A stretch of DNA of 64,000 bases from Branchinecta lynchi. Lineage: Eukaryota > Arthropoda > Branchiopoda > Anostraca > Branchinectidae. The notes beneath the pieces are model-generated. The model had not been told where the DNA came from. It saw only the letters and a list, made by a program, of their open reading frames with translations, and searched no databases. Positions 22,710 through 34,367 of the stretch are shown piece by piece. Within the stretch, counting starts at the first letter, position 1; each line of letters starts with the position of its first letter. A program made the translations under genes and the position numbers. The stretch lies in assembly GCA_023053575.1 (NCBI GenBank), contig JAKZAP010000010.1, positions 17,048,628 through 17,112,627 on the forward strand. Direction: 5' to 3'.

Positions 22710-24040
22710 GTAAGTTAATTGTCTTCCCCATACCATTCTGTAGTTAAGTTATAATAGTACCTCTGGAAAGAGATGGTGAACCATCTCTCCATCTTTTCAG
22801 TGGGTTACAAAAATATATAAATACAAAATATGTGTACCCCTCATTCCCAAGAGGTGTATCAGCATGCATCATTTTGATCAGGAGAGAAACCAATGTTTCA
22901 TTTTGACTTGGAAGGTCTTGTATACAGGTGTTTCATTTTGACTTGGAAAGTCTTGAATACAGGTACCCATCTGAGGGATAAGGGGTACACGTACGTATGA
23001 GCGTATATAACCCAGCCAACATGCGCCAGCGTTTGAGTATGGCTATACAAAAAGGGCTTATAGTACTAGACTGGGTGGAGTCGTGGATACTTCAGAAAAC
23101 CCGTCCAATTTTAATTACACAATTTCATCTGGTGAGAACTGAGCTTAACAGTGCTAACCTTTCATATTCCTGATTTCCGGCCTCTCTTCTTTATTTATAT
23201 ATCGATCCGAACTCCTCAAAAAGTTTCGTCTAGACTCCGAGAGTCAGTCAGAGATCTTTTAACGGTATTTCTCCTTCCTCATCATTTTCCTCTTCGATGC
23301 AATCAACTTGGTATGTCATCTCCAAAATTTATTTTATCTCCAAGCCACCAAGGAAAAATCTCCCCTCCCTCCCAGTTAGTGATCTGGTGGTGCTTGTTGA
23401 AAACAAATATTGAAGGAGAAGAAAAAGGTTAGAAAGTGTCAAGACGAATCTTCTTTAAAAAATACTCGAGATCATGGTTGGTTCTTTGATTTTTAAAATC
23501 ACTGGACAAGAAAACAAATCAATCACACGGGGGGCCGAAAGGGATACACGCTCGTTAGCTCAGCCCCGACCATGAGAGAATTTTACATTACTGTAATATT
23601 CTGACTTCATGCACCAGTAGAAGAACAACTATAAGCGAAAGAAGAACGGTCCCTGTTGCTACTCCCCTTTTTGAGGCCGCTGAGAATTGACCGAAGAATT
23701 TGTACCGCCTTGTCTTATTATCAATATCCGTGACACAGAGGTAGTACATTAATTACAATAGTGCAGAGATAGTACAGTTAGTGAACAGGAAAGAGAAGCT
23801 ATTACTTTTCAGTTGCACCTGAGCCGGTCCCTTTTCCGGTCCGGCGGTCTTTCGTTCGGTACGCTGATAGGGACGGTATTTCAGAGGGTAAATCAGATCC
23901 AGCCATCCATGCAGGGGGGCGGAGGTAGAGGGATCCGGAAACTTGTGAGCTTTCGAAAAAGTTATCCGATCTGGATAAATGGTGTAAGACCACGAATTCG
24001 GCACTAGCGCAAGCTAATGGGAAATTAATGAGTCGGAGCT
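22710..24040. other. Intron sequence with one small tandem repeat
   Basis: A 35-bp unit TGTTTCATTTTGACTTGGAA is repeated at 22894 and 22929. The short region 22830-22990 has GTGTACCCCTCA and its complement GGGGTACAC at its edges, suggesting a small inverted-repeat element. No exon is seen in the rest. Confidence 0.45.
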
Positions 24041-24850
24041 TCAATTTCAATTTCAGTTCATTTTAAGTTCAATATTCCTTAGAGGAAACAAGAAACATAT
24101 GCTCCCAAGAAGGGCACAACCGTGTCTTGTGTGGGGGTGCAGAACTTTGACTAACTTTACCTCTCCCCACACCTAATCACCCCAAAGATAATAAAATATT
24201 CACCTTAAATAATATACCAAATAAATATTCCATATTGAATGGTCTAACTATCCAACAAATAATTTTTCAATCTATTTTTAAACAAAAACTGGTTCTCCGA
24301 CTCCCTGATGCTCTCCGGAAGATGATTCCCGACCTTCGCACCCGAATTCCTCACACAGAACCCTCCTCTTGACGACTCTCCAATATCACACACGACTAAA
24401 CTGGCATTTCTCGTCTCATACTCGTGGTAATATGCATGATCAACAAAAATATTCGAAAACACGATGGGCACAATATGTTCATACTCTTATATACAAATAC
24501 TCCAGTCTGTTGTTCACGTATCTTTTGAACCGGTAAAACACATACACACTTAAGAAATGAACCGTATCACTACAACTCAGACGTTCACCTAAAATACGAA
24601 GAGCTAAATTTTGCATAATCTGCACTTTCTTAAAATTCGACTAATTACATGCATAAACAGAACATCCATACGTTATATAGGAATGGATTGAAGCATGATC
24701 AATATTTTCAAAGCACTCAAAGGTAAAGATGCTTCATTCTCCGTAAAACTCAAACTTCTCTTGCGATTTTCTTTGACAAAATTTCACAGTGACGAGATTA
24801 AACTGAGAGCCACATGCAACAAACTTTAAGTTTCCATTTCGCACAATTGT
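24041..24850 (-). pseudogene. LINE reverse transcriptase C-terminal remnant
   Basis: On the minus strand the frame reads HSYITYGCSVYACN, QNLALRILGE and VLPVQKIREQQTGVFVYK with shifts, then NSGAKVGNHLPESI and LFKNRLKNYLLDS before its stop at 24244. This is the region after the thumb domain in CR1-like LINEs. A TTCAATTTCAATTTCA tract at about 24050 is the reverse complement of a TGAAAT-type 3' tail, so the 3' end is preserved and the 5' part is lost. Confidence 0.8.
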
Positions 24851-25555
24851 CTCCCATGCAAATTCTGTTTTTTAACCTTAGTAAAACCTAAAATCCCAAG
24901 GATTCCCAGAAATATTTCAAACCGGAGAGAGCGAGGCTCTGGCAGCAGCTTCCAAGACTATCTTATAGCGAGCGCCTTCGGCGAAAGTTTCCAATTCGCC
25001 TTTTTTCTGCCAAAATTCAACTATTTCCCACACAGATTCTAGTTTATAATTTTTCTCAAATCCTAAGCCTAAAACTCAAGAAAACCCTGACTAAATGACT
25101 TGTCCTTCCAGAAACCGGAGAAAAACTAACTACTAGAAAACTGTTTTAGGAAACATTTATGATCGATCATCTTTTTGGGATCCCAAATGAAATGGCAGTG
25201 AACAGAGTCTTACTCGACCATCTTCTCTTGCTTACAAAGAAGATTTATGTCCAGACCTTGCCATGCAGGCTAAAAAAAATATCAATTTAGTTTTCTGGTA
25301 AAACATTAGATTTTTTTGAACAAAACCAGATAATGTTGCAACCATGCGCCGCAGGCTAAAATTTCGCAACTCGGTCATTTCTCCGCTAAAGATTTGAAGA
25401 GATTTTTGGTATAAAACACAGTTGTTAAATTCGAGAATAATAACCTTATTATAGTTTTGGCAAGATTACGAAAATCGGGAGACTATCGTGAGAAAATATT
25501 GGTTGGGAGATTTCCAAAAAAGCCGGGAGATCTCCCGAGAAATCGGGAAGAGTTG
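24851..25555. other. Intron sequence, little recognised
   Basis: A single TTTTTGGGATCCCAAA palindrome at about 25170, the boundary motif of family E, stands alone. GCGAGCGCCTTCGGCG near 24967 is a small hairpin-prone stretch. No exon is seen. Confidence 0.4.
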
Positions 25556-27000
25556 AAACACTGCCTGAACCATTCAAGCTATTCATCACTTATCCCAAGT
25601 GCAAACATCCTCTTTAACAAAACTTCAAAATCTACAGTATTGAAGGGATCGACTAAAAGCAGGAAAGGAAAGGCAAGAGAAAACCAGGAAAGAATACTAA
25701 AACCAGGAAGGGCAAACTAAAACGAGGAAAGAATTAGCAGGAATCGGGGATTCGAAAAACTGGCAAGCCTTTCCTCTGTTTAGTATCCCGTGAGGGGTCG
25801 GAAACTTAAATTTGTAACAGTTAACCTTTTCCTCCTTTTAGTATTCGAAAAAACTGGCACGCTGTGCCGGGCTTTTCCTCAGTTTAGTTGCTCGTGAGGG
25901 GTCGGCAAATTACATTTGTAAAAGTTCACCTTTTCCTCCTTTTAGTACCTTGTCGGTAGACGATCATGAGTCCAGCGAGGGGTCGGCAATAAGATATTTC
26001 AAGTCTACCATTTCTTTCCTGGTTTCAGTAGCTTGCTTGTCACGGAGAGTAACAAAACGACTAAAGAAATTATAAATTCTAAAAAAACTGGCAAGCCCGT
26101 CCTCTGTTTAGTATCCCTTGAGGGGTCAGCAACTAACATTTGTAAAAGTTCGCCTTTTAGTATCAGAAAAAAACTGGCAAGCTGTGCCGTGCTTTTCCTC
26201 TGTTTAGTATCTCGTGAGGTGTGGGCAACTTACGCTTGTAAAAGTTCACATTTTCCTCCCTTTAGTGGGATCCTAGGAAAGGCTTGCCAGTTTTTTCGAA
26301 TACTAAACGGAGGAAAAGGTGAACCGTTACAAATGTAAGTTTCCGACCCCTCACGGGATACTAAACAGAGGAAAGGCTTGCCAGTTTTTCGAATCCTCGA
26401 TTCCTGCTAATTCTTTCCTCGTTTTAGTTTGCCCTTCCTGGTTTTAGTATTCTTTCCTGCTTTTCTCTTGCCTTTCCTTCCCTGCTTTTAGTCGATCCCA
26501 GTATTGAACGCTTTCCTCAAATCTACAAAAGCTGTCAGAGGAATGAAATCCTTTTTTCAGTGCTCTATTTATATGATCAATAAGCTGGGGCAATGCATCT
26601 ATGGTTGAGTGTCCTCTCCGGAACCCAAACTGGCTTTTACAAAGCAAGCCCAGTCCTTCTAGGTAATTATAGAAGCGCTTGTGTGCGATTTTTTCACAGA
26701 ACTTCGATAAAATTGGTAAAAGCGATTTCGGTCCGCAGTTCGGTCTTTTTTTATTGCCTTGTGAAGGGGAATGACTTTCGATTACTTTAGTGTGTTTGCA
26801 AACTTTCCGTTTCAAAGAGGAACAGGAGGCATGGCATAATATAGTTCCATACGCTTTTCACAGATCGTAAGTTCAGACTGCCTGTCCCTAATGCATTGGA
26901 TTTCAGGTCTTTTATTATTTCTGTAAGCTAACTCTCATCACACTTCCCAAGTTCAAATGAGTGTCTTTCACCCCTTGTATCGTCGAAAAGGTCATCCAGA
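25556..27000 (-). pseudogene. LINE reverse transcriptase, split by a foldback transposon
   Basis: Read on the minus strand: DDLFDDTRGERHSFELGK, a segment with several stops, then CEKIAHKRFYNYLEGLG, LLCKSQFGFRRGHSTIDA, FVDLRKAFNT, and after the insertion VDFEVLLKRMFALGISDE and LEWFRQCF. Motif A of the reverse transcriptase is interrupted at base 26499/25645 by an 855-bp element. Several stops show it was already decaying. It resembles Jockey/CR1-type enzymes. Confidence 0.85.
25645..26499. mobile_element. MULE-like foldback element G, copy 1
   Basis: Perfect terminal words GGGATCGACTAAAAGCAGG and the complement, with inverted arms that continue for well over 100 bp (AGGAATCGGGGATTCG, TGAGGGGTCGGAAACTT). 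It is flanked by the 9-bp duplication AGTATTGAA (25636-25644, 26500-26508). Nine-base duplications with long arms are typical of Mutator-like (MULE) elements. The interior repeats units such as CCTCTGTTTAGTATCCCGTGAGGGGTCGG and has no coding frame of note. Confidence 0.85.
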
Positions 27001-27266
27001 GCCTCGTTTTTGTTGCATGCTGCAGGTTCACTTCTCGGCCAATTCTTTCTACATCCGTTTTTGCACTGCAGCGCTTCCGAGGAAGACGGTAGCGCTTCTC
27101 GAGAATCACGGACTTGCTCATCGACCAAGTCCGTGCTTCCCTGCAAGATGCTGCAGCGCTGCCGCTTCAACCAAGAAGAAAGTGAATCCAAAAACGTATA
27201 TTAGGCAAAAGCAAAGAAGTGCTGCAGCAGCGATGCGGCAGCGCGATTGCAACAAAAACGAGGCTC
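26999..27266. repeat. Inverted repeat at the 5' edge of the minus-strand LINE
   Basis: Perfect 19-bp arms GAGCCTCGTTTTTGTTGCA (26999-27017) and the complement (27248-27266) enclose a GC-rich centre. The centre has a second hairpin, ACGGACTTG and CAAGTCCGT (about 27106-27133), and several CTGCAGC words. It may be a small element or a local inverted duplication of LINE sequence. Confidence 0.65.
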
Positions 27267-28507
27267 AGGTCTGTATCACTTCCCTCGCTTTAGGTACCAT
27301 CTGTTGTGTAATTGATCAAGTTTGCGCAAGTTCGATAAAAGAAGTTCAGCAGTTTTAGCTCAATATCTGAAGTGGGAATAGCAAACTATTAGCGTGGTGA
27401 AACGTGGAAATGCCGGAAGTCAGAGGGTTAAGCTTATGTCGAGGCATGCACCGAATAACATTTGTACTGCATCCATGTTTCATGTATAAGACTAACTATG
27501 GAATATACGGATCCCCTATTTGGCATTTTGGCCTTACGGTCGAATATACCCCCAACTTGAAAATATAAAATAAAAAGATCTCTTATCGTAGCGTCAATGG
27601 TGATCGTTAGATCCTATGAAGATCTGCTGTGTAACTGGACATGGAGTTTCTTGTTAAATCGTTCGATCATCCAGTTCATAGTAACTTATTTTTCTTCTCA
27701 AAAGCTTGCCCTTGCAAGGAAGCTACTGCGGTCGAAAAACTACAACCCATCCGATTTACTAACCGGATGTTAGTGAATGGTCTTATCCCTTCTTGTGTGC
27801 TTTTGTTTACCGAAGCATAAGCTGGTAGTTCGACTTGTTAGCTCTGTTATTAGCGAGGTGTTCGCCACGCTCGATTACAGCAAGGGTCCGGTCGGCACCA
27901 GTTGCCACGTGTTAGAACATTCAAACTAGCATGCTTATAAGCGTTGAAAGGTGAATCGTCTAATTTGTCGCCACAAGTGTCGGCATCGCTGGTTTCGGCT
28001 GGTGCCAGGAATGGGTGTGGCCTATACAGCAGGTTCCGGGGTGAGGTAACCCCTCTTTATTAGTTTTTTGACGTTACCAAAAATTCTGGCATAAGCCACG
28101 ACAGGTTTTTGGTGATTTAGAAAGATTTATTTATTTGTCTATCAGAATCTGTGAATCCGTGTCATTCAGTCTATAGAAAATGTTATTATTCTATAGAGTG
28201 AGGTCTTATTGCATGTCTTGGTGTCTTGCTCGTCGTTCTTACAGTTGAGTTGGAGGGCCGTGCTTTCTTGCGACCCTTTTCGCTTTTTCAGAAATCAGTG
28301 AAACTTCCTCCTTATTACCATTCCGCTTCGCCGCTTTACGATCTGTCTCTCTAATACTTTTCAACACTGTAGCCTAAAAAAAATCCGATTTTCCTCCTTT
28401 TCCTTGTCCACCCACGAGAAATCAAGGCTATGACGTTAGTGTAAGTTTTCACGCCGCCGGGAGACCTGCCCCTTCTGTTCTCGTTTAACGAACCTTCATT
28501 TTTGCAG
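27267..28507. other. Intron sequence, nothing recognised
   Basis: No exon of the transporter fits the frame here and I see no clear element ends. The right edge is the TTTTTGCAG acceptor of exon 5. Confidence 0.4.
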
Positions 28508-28644
28508 TCTGATTTTCCGACAACTCTCGGCAATTCTGCCTTTAACTGGGACCCCTGTTGTAGCGACGGTTTTATGCGGTACGATTGCAGCCTTCGCTTC
28601 ACTGCTGTTCCCTTTGGATATCCTCGTAGAAATGATGTCTATCG
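28508..28644 (+). CDS. Cationic amino acid transporter (SLC7 family), exon 5
   Basis: Completes the glycine codon left by exon 4 (SSDG|LIFRQL) and encodes IFRQLSAILPLTGTPVV, then ATVLCGTIAAFASLLFPL and DILVEMMSIG. The TPVVATxxxG and VxxMSIG blocks belong to membrane segment 8 and the start of 9 of CATs. The acceptor is TTTGCAG and the donor GTAAGA. It leaves with one base of a glycine codon. A family A MITE begins eight bases into the following intron. Confidence 0.94.
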
Positions 28645-28652
28645 GTAAGAAG

Positions 28653-29069
28653 AGTTGCGTTTTGCTGATACCATGGGATCTGTTACCACGGTCTGAAGTC
28701 GTTTTTGCAGTTATCGTGGTATCTGATACCAAGGTCAAAAGTCGTTTTTGCAGTTATCGTGGTATCTGGCCAGTTATCGTGGTATCAGATATTCAGATAC
28801 TACGGTCCGACCGTGGTAACTGGTCGTGGTATCTGAAAAGTCATCTCACTTTCATCAAATTTTGTCAGATTGGTGAGAAAGAAGTTTAGCACTTAGTGAT
28901 GTAACTGGATATCTGTTTTTCTTTTGGGATGATTTCGAAAAGTGCAATCTCGGCAATAGTTGTTTTTGCAGAGCACCGTGTATCAGATACCATGATAACT
29001 GCAAAAACGACTAAATGCAGATCCAGTTACCGTGGTAACAGATACCATGGTATCAGCAAAAACGCAACT
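28653..29069 (-). mobile_element. Family A MITE, copy 3, beside a splice donor
   Basis: A 417-bp copy in the opposite orientation to copies 1 and 2, with terminal words AGTTGCG...CGCAACT and the flanking duplication AAG (28650-28652, 29070-29072). The left duplication overlaps the extended donor sequence of exon 5 (GTAAGAAG), so the intron begins GTAAGAAG and then the element. Its interior is self-complementary and could form a strong hairpin in the pre-mRNA. Confidence 0.9.
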
Positions 29070-29300
29070 AAGATTTCGTCCTCCCTCTTAGAAAATTGAG
29101 GGATTGTTCACTGAAAGTTTTGGCGTATACCAAGAGGCAGAGACCCTGTACACCTTGTGACAGAAGTGAGCAGCTCCTTCGGAAAATACGAAAAAGGCAA
29201 CAATGTGAACGAAATCGTTCAGCTATAGCTCGTAAAGTGTTTCAGTAAAGCGCAAGTCCGCACTAGGTAGGTACAGCTTATATTCCAACATACCTGTCTC

Positions 29301-29651
29301 CAGAGGCGTCACGACTGGGGGGGGGGGCAATGTTGTCGGCGAGTCGGTAAAAAATAACCGATTCGGCGCGAAGCGCCGTGATTTTTCGTCAAAACAGTTG
29401 ATTTTTTTTTCATGAAAAGGGTTTTTCTTCAAAACTGTCGTTTTTTCTTGAAAACAGTCATTTTTTCTGCAACAACAGTCGGTAGTTTTCTGCAACAACA
29501 GTCGGTAAAAATTATCTGCCAGTCGGTAAATGCTTTTATTCAATCAATGTTTACAACGGATACGTCAGCTATGATTTTTCATCAGCGATATTTCGGCCCT
29601 TCTTGGCAAGGGTCCTCGTCAGTCAGTAAATGCTTTGCCCCCCCCCCCCCC
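29301..29651. mobile_element. Family I hAT-like MITE, copy 1 (right end lost)
   Basis: Starts CAGAGGCGTCACGACTGG followed by a G run, then AGTCGGTAAAAAATAACC, GGCGCGAAGCGCC and repeated AAAACAGTC phrases. The same order appears inverted at 46313-46608. The right end stops in a C run without the terminal inverted repeat. A small insertion (29537-29619) lies inside. Confidence 0.65.
29537..29619. mobile_element. 83-bp insertion with 17-bp flanking duplication
   Basis: Flanked by CAGTCGGTAAATGCTTT (29520-29536) and CAGTCAGTAAATGCTTT (29620-29636), one mismatch. The insert contains ATATTTCGGCCCTTCTTGGC and GGGTCCTCGT. Similar phrases occur near 10300, 13940 and 42640, so it is likely a short dispersed retroelement fragment. 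Confidence 0.65.
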
Positions 29652-29763
29652 AAAAAAAAAACAAAAAAACACTTTGGCATTGGTATTGGTGGGATACAGG
29701 GAAAACCACCTAACCGGTCATATCGACCACGAACTCATCGGGGTTCAATAGTCGGAAGCCGGA

Positions 29764-30886
29764 AGTTTAACTGAAAAGCCAACGTATTTGTGTATCATTC
29801 AACTGAATACACCGCATTATTTGGATTGTGTCAAGGGATCGTTTTATTTTTCACTATTTGCTGTAGATGACGTCCAGAATATCTACTCCCGTCCTCACAA
29901 CGCTAAATTCTACTATGACGATTCTCATCTCAGTACAAACGCGGCTTTTTAGGGGCCAGTGATCAGCTCGTGAACAGTAGCTCTCTGCGTGACCACTTTC
30001 GTAATCATTTTCGTCAAGCATGCAACACAGGTACAAGCGCATGGAGGTCCATAGGGAAATTATCTACGTTTGAAGGATCCGATCCAGGTGAGCTCTAAAA
30101 AGCAAGAAAAAATAAATGCTAGTTACAGTCATCTTCGCCACCATTTGAGCCGGGCCTAGAACTTTCTAAGCTGTTGCCCTGTTTGATACAAAACAAATTA
30201 ATAAAAAAGCACTTTTTTGGTATTTCGTACTTATTAATGTTTATTTGTAAATTTGTAAATCTATTGTTTTAGTTTGAGTGTTACGATGATGTGCACTAGG
30301 ATTAGAAAGTTTAAATGTACGTATTGTAAATGCTTTAACCTTTTTCTTGTCTCGTCATTTTGGCGGAATAAAAGCGTTTCATTCATTCATCCATTATATT
30401 AAAATCGATTATTCGTGTATAGCGGCGCAATGAAGTAACACATTTTCATCGTGTCTTCGAGCGTCTTTAAAGTTTAACTGAAAAGGGCAGAGAAGGGACA
30501 GTCTTGTTACCCCTCACTTATTCACTTAGAGAGGCTTGAAGACCCGATGAAAATGCGTTGCTTCGTTGCTCCGCTCTTCACGAATAATCAACTTTCAAAT
30601 AGTGGAAATTCCCTGTCGGATTTGTGGTTACTCTATGCGCTTGCGCCTGTGTCCTATGCTTGACGAAAAAGATTTGTTCAGGCACTAAGCAGTTTACACC
30701 AAGCTTCTCACCGCCCACTGAAAAGCGGCGTCATAGTAGAATTTACGCTGTGGGGACAGCCGTAGATATTCTGAACCTCACTACTAGAGCAGAGAGTGGA
30801 AAATCAAAAAACCTCTTCCAAATAAATCAGTATATTCAACTAAATGATACAAATGTAAGTTTGCTTTTCAGTTAAACTTTAAGAGA
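29764..30886. mobile_element. Large foldback element T
   Basis: Left arm (29764-30045) and right arm (about 30637-30886) are inverted copies of each other with many substitutions and small indels. Outer ends read AAGTTTAACTGAAAAGC and the complement; inner blocks include AATTCTACTATGACG and CGTCAAGCAT. The loop contains a LINE tail (30195-30395) and an extra partial end (30470-30530). No coding frame is credible. Confidence 0.65.
30195..30395 (+). repeat. LINE 3' end with (CATT)n tail
   Basis: Ends GGCGGAATAAAAGCGTTTCATTCATTCATCC. An AATAAA word followed by a short tandem tail indicates a truncated retroelement copy in the loop of element T. Confidence 0.5.
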
Positions 30887-31734
30887 ATAAGTGATGGGTA
30901 CTAGATTGTCCCATCTCAGCTCTTTTCGGTCAAGCTTTGACGACCCCTTTCCCGACAAACTTTTTGGTATCGGTACGATGGTAACGGGACCAGTGTTTGG
31001 TTCTGTTAAGACGTGATGGAAATGATGAAGTGTCTTAGGTGGCTCAGGAAGGGTGGCTCGTGAAGTTTCTGGTCACAGCAAGTCTCCCTTCAGACTTCAT
31101 CCAGGGGCACTCAGTCGGTCATATCTTTTGGTGTCAAATAGAAGAAAAGATATAGCCATTATGAAATTGAGATTCAGGTGTTCCATACACGTTACACACT
31201 AAAGTCGAGAGGTTAGTTCATGATGGTGAATTCTTGCAGGGTTTTTAACTTGAAAGAAGAAGTCAGTTAGAGTTACTTCGGAAGCTTGAGCTTACTGTCC
31301 GCTATTGGACAAGTAATCCTTCCAGTTTGCTGCTTCACTTTACTTCCCTCATCTAATCGTCCCACCCGTTCCTTTTTCAGAGATTTCGCACTTTCCATGT
31401 CGTGTTTATCCACCTTAACTCGATTGATTCTTGTATTTTTCGTGTTTGACTCTTTCTAAGACGGACCAGGCTCCGGCAGGGTACTTCCGAGGAGCTGATT
31501 GGTCAGAAATGCCGGTTATGCGAGTTTTTCCCTGTTTCTCATCAAAACCAAGGGGTTCTTGTCAGCTAGGCTGATGCTGTTGGTCGGGACAAATCTGAGA
31601 AAACCAAGAAAGGAGTCACTTGTGCAACGTTTACACGGACAAACAATCCCGTCGGGTAGAAAGGAATTCTGGTCGACTTGCAAGGATTCCGTTCGTGAAG
31701 AAGACTAGAAAAAAGTATAGTGGGACGAGAACTC
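30887..31734. other. Intron sequence, nothing recognised
   Basis: No exon or clear element. The right part may belong to the coding end of the retroelement whose 3' tail follows at 31735-31912, but only short frames without motifs are open. Confidence 0.35.
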
Positions 31735-31912
31735 CTTCAAAAATCATTGACAACAGAACCCAACCAGCGCACGACCTTCTACACTGCTTCCTGGCCGACG
31801 ATTGAAATTAAGTGTATTTTTGTGTATGTTTATGTGTTTTATTTACTTTCTTCATTTACTCCGCTTTCTGAAAACGGCGGGTTATAAATAAATTACTTAC
31901 TTACTTACTTAC
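31735..31912 (+). mobile_element. LINE/SINE 3' end with (TTAC)n tail, copy 2
   Basis: Matches 6826-7012: CCCAACCAGCGCACGACCTT, CACTGCTTCCTGGCCGA, GGCGGGTTATAAATAAA and then four TTAC units. The frame NRTQPAHDLLHCFLADD ends here and could be a retrotransposon C-terminus, which I cannot confirm. Confidence 0.65.
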
Positions 31913-33130
31913 CTTTCGAGATAAAAGGAATTCCATTCTACTTGCAAGGAATCCCGTTAGTGTCGTCGTTGAAAAATACAAAAAAAGGTTTAGCTAGTAT
32001 TTGAGAATTGTACTGATGTCATAAATGCTATCAAAACTTAGGGGGCTAGTAAATTTATTATTGTCAGATTGTCTGGCTTGAAGAAATATTTTTTTCCCAC
32101 TGTTTAAACACAATCTTATTTCGAATATTGGAATATAAACTATATCAACTGCGACTCGTGGGTTGGGAGCTTCTAAGAAATTCAGGACAACGTGATGATA
32201 TATATAATGACCTGGATTCGTTCCAAACGAACAGGTTTTATCGTACGATGAACTTGCCTACTAGAAAGTATGGGTGGGGCTGTCGCATGAAACAGCTTAA
32301 GTTTCTTTTCCCAGTTGTTACATTCGACTGCCAAACTTCGTGAGCTAGGTTTTCAGGTTAATAATTAAATAATTAGAATGAAAGTTGGAGCAATTTTCGG
32401 ATTGAAAACTCTTCTCAAAGTTGTGGGCTCATTGAAAAACTTTCTTTCAAGACTATGTTTTCTTTATCAGTGCAGATGAAGCTTAAGATAATATTCTTTT
32501 GTAGATATATAGAGTTTTATTGAAGCCCTTGGGTCATGAACAAGACAAGACAATAATTACTAATAACATACTTGCACATTGCTAAAGCCAACGACCAAAG
32601 CCAACGGCCACAGCAACTTCGTCCAGAAATCTGTTTGAGATGAGGACCACGCTGAGAACCTCACCAATTGGGTCTGAGCGTTCTGTCTTTGTCTTGCTAG
32701 CACAAAGACTAAACGCCATCTACAGGAGAGTGAGACATATTTAATAAATAATGAATTTTACACACACAGAAATTCTGTATCTTAACAGACCTGCCAAGTG
32801 AAAATCTATACAGATTTGCTTGTGACAGGACTCAATAATTTAATCTCTTACCATAATTATATTGGGAATAAAAAAGTAAAGTGAAAAAAAGAAATGCAAT
32901 ATTATACATAAACAATTATATAGAAAAAAAAAATCAATATTGTAAATGAATATAAGACAATTAAACCTCATGGTAATCCAGAACCGATTCATACCCAAGG
33001 TAACGCTCTCTCCTCACCCATGTTTACTCATCAAAAAACTGTTCATCTTATTTTTAAATGAATATACACTCTCGGCCTTTACATTGATTTTTTCTGAACT
33101 TCAGTTTGAGAAGCATTTGTGTGTCTGTGT
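31913..33130. other. Intron sequence, A+T-rich, nothing recognised
   Basis: No transporter exon, no element ends. 32900-32960 is particularly A-rich. Confidence 0.4.
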
Positions 33131-34171
33131 GCCAAGTGCCATATAGCGATCGCAATTTCTGTCCGTCCGTCGGTCTGTCCAGGTTTTGCTAGTTCGGGCA
33201 CTTCCACATAAGCTAGGACGATACAACTTGGCAGGCGTATCAGGGACCCCTAAAGATTAAGTTGGAAATAGTCACTTCCCCCATCCGAGCACCGTGGGGG
33301 GAGTGGAGGGAGGGGGAATCCGGAATCTTGAGGTATTTATAACTTTTGAACGGGTGATCGGATCTCGATGAAACTTGATATTTGGAACGACCTCATGCCT
33401 CAGACGACCCACTTAAAATCCGTACCGGATCCGGTGACTTTTGGAGGGAGCTGGAGGGGGCAACCGGAAATCTTGGGAAACGCTATGAGTGGAGGGATCG
33501 AGATGAAACTTGGTGGGAAGACACCTAGCAAACACTAGATACATCATTGACATAACCGAGCCGATTCGGTCACTGTGGGGGGAGTGGAGGGAGGGGGAAT
33601 CTGGAATCTTGAGGTATTTATAACTTTTGAACGGGTGATCGGATCTCGATGGAACTTGATATTTGGAAAGACGTCATGCCTCAGACGACCCACTTAAAAT
33701 CCGGACCGGATCCGGTGAGTTTTGGGGGGAGTTGGACTGGGCAACTGGAAATCTTGGGAAACGCTATGAGTGGAGGGATCGAGATGAAACTTGGTGGGAA
33801 GACACCTAGCTAACACTAGATACGTAATTGACATACCCGAGCCGATTCGGGCACTGTCGGGGGAGTGGAGGGAGGGGGAATCCGGAATCTTGAGGTATTT
33901 ATAACTTTTGAACGGGTGACCGGATCTCGATGAAACTTGATATTTGGAAAGACCTCATGCCTCAGACGATTCACTTAAAATCTGGACCGGATCCGGTGAC
34001 TTTTGGGGGGAGCTGGAGGGGATAACCGTAAATACTGGAAAACGCTATGAGTGGAGGGATCGAGATGAAACTTGGTGGGTAGACACCTATCAAACACTAG
34101 ATATATCATTGACACAACCGAGCCGTGCCTAGTCGTAACAAGTGCCATATGAGCTCGTAGCTCTTGTTCTT
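33131..34171 (-). mobile_element. Family B composite repeat, copy 4 (reverse orientation)
   Basis: Starts with CAAGTGCCATATAGCGATCG and ends with CAAGTGCCATATGAGCTCG followed by AGCTCTTGTTC, the reverse of copy 6. The centre is three tandem units of 281 bp (GAGTGGAGGG at 33301, 33582 and 33863), each holding GAACGGGTGATCGGATCTCG and CGGACCGGATCCGGTGA. The units are closely similar. No protein domain was recognised. Confidence 0.8.
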
Positions 34172-34367
34172 TGTTTGTTAGTCGCCCATCAACAGGACTG
34201 ATCCGGTTGAAGACCGAAAACCAAGAATAATAACTATTATTTATACGGGGTGGAAAATGCAGCAATTTTACAAATAAACGGGTGTAACGTCGGCAAGAAA
34301 CTTGAGTGGCAGTCCTGGAATAATTGGGGGGATCGCAGGGTCTTTGATGTAGCTAATTATGTAAGTG

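Noticed and set aside
26957..27358. A 133-residue open frame (+) rich in cysteine and alanine
   Set aside because: It is antisense to LINE sequence and runs through an inverted repeat; no family motif.
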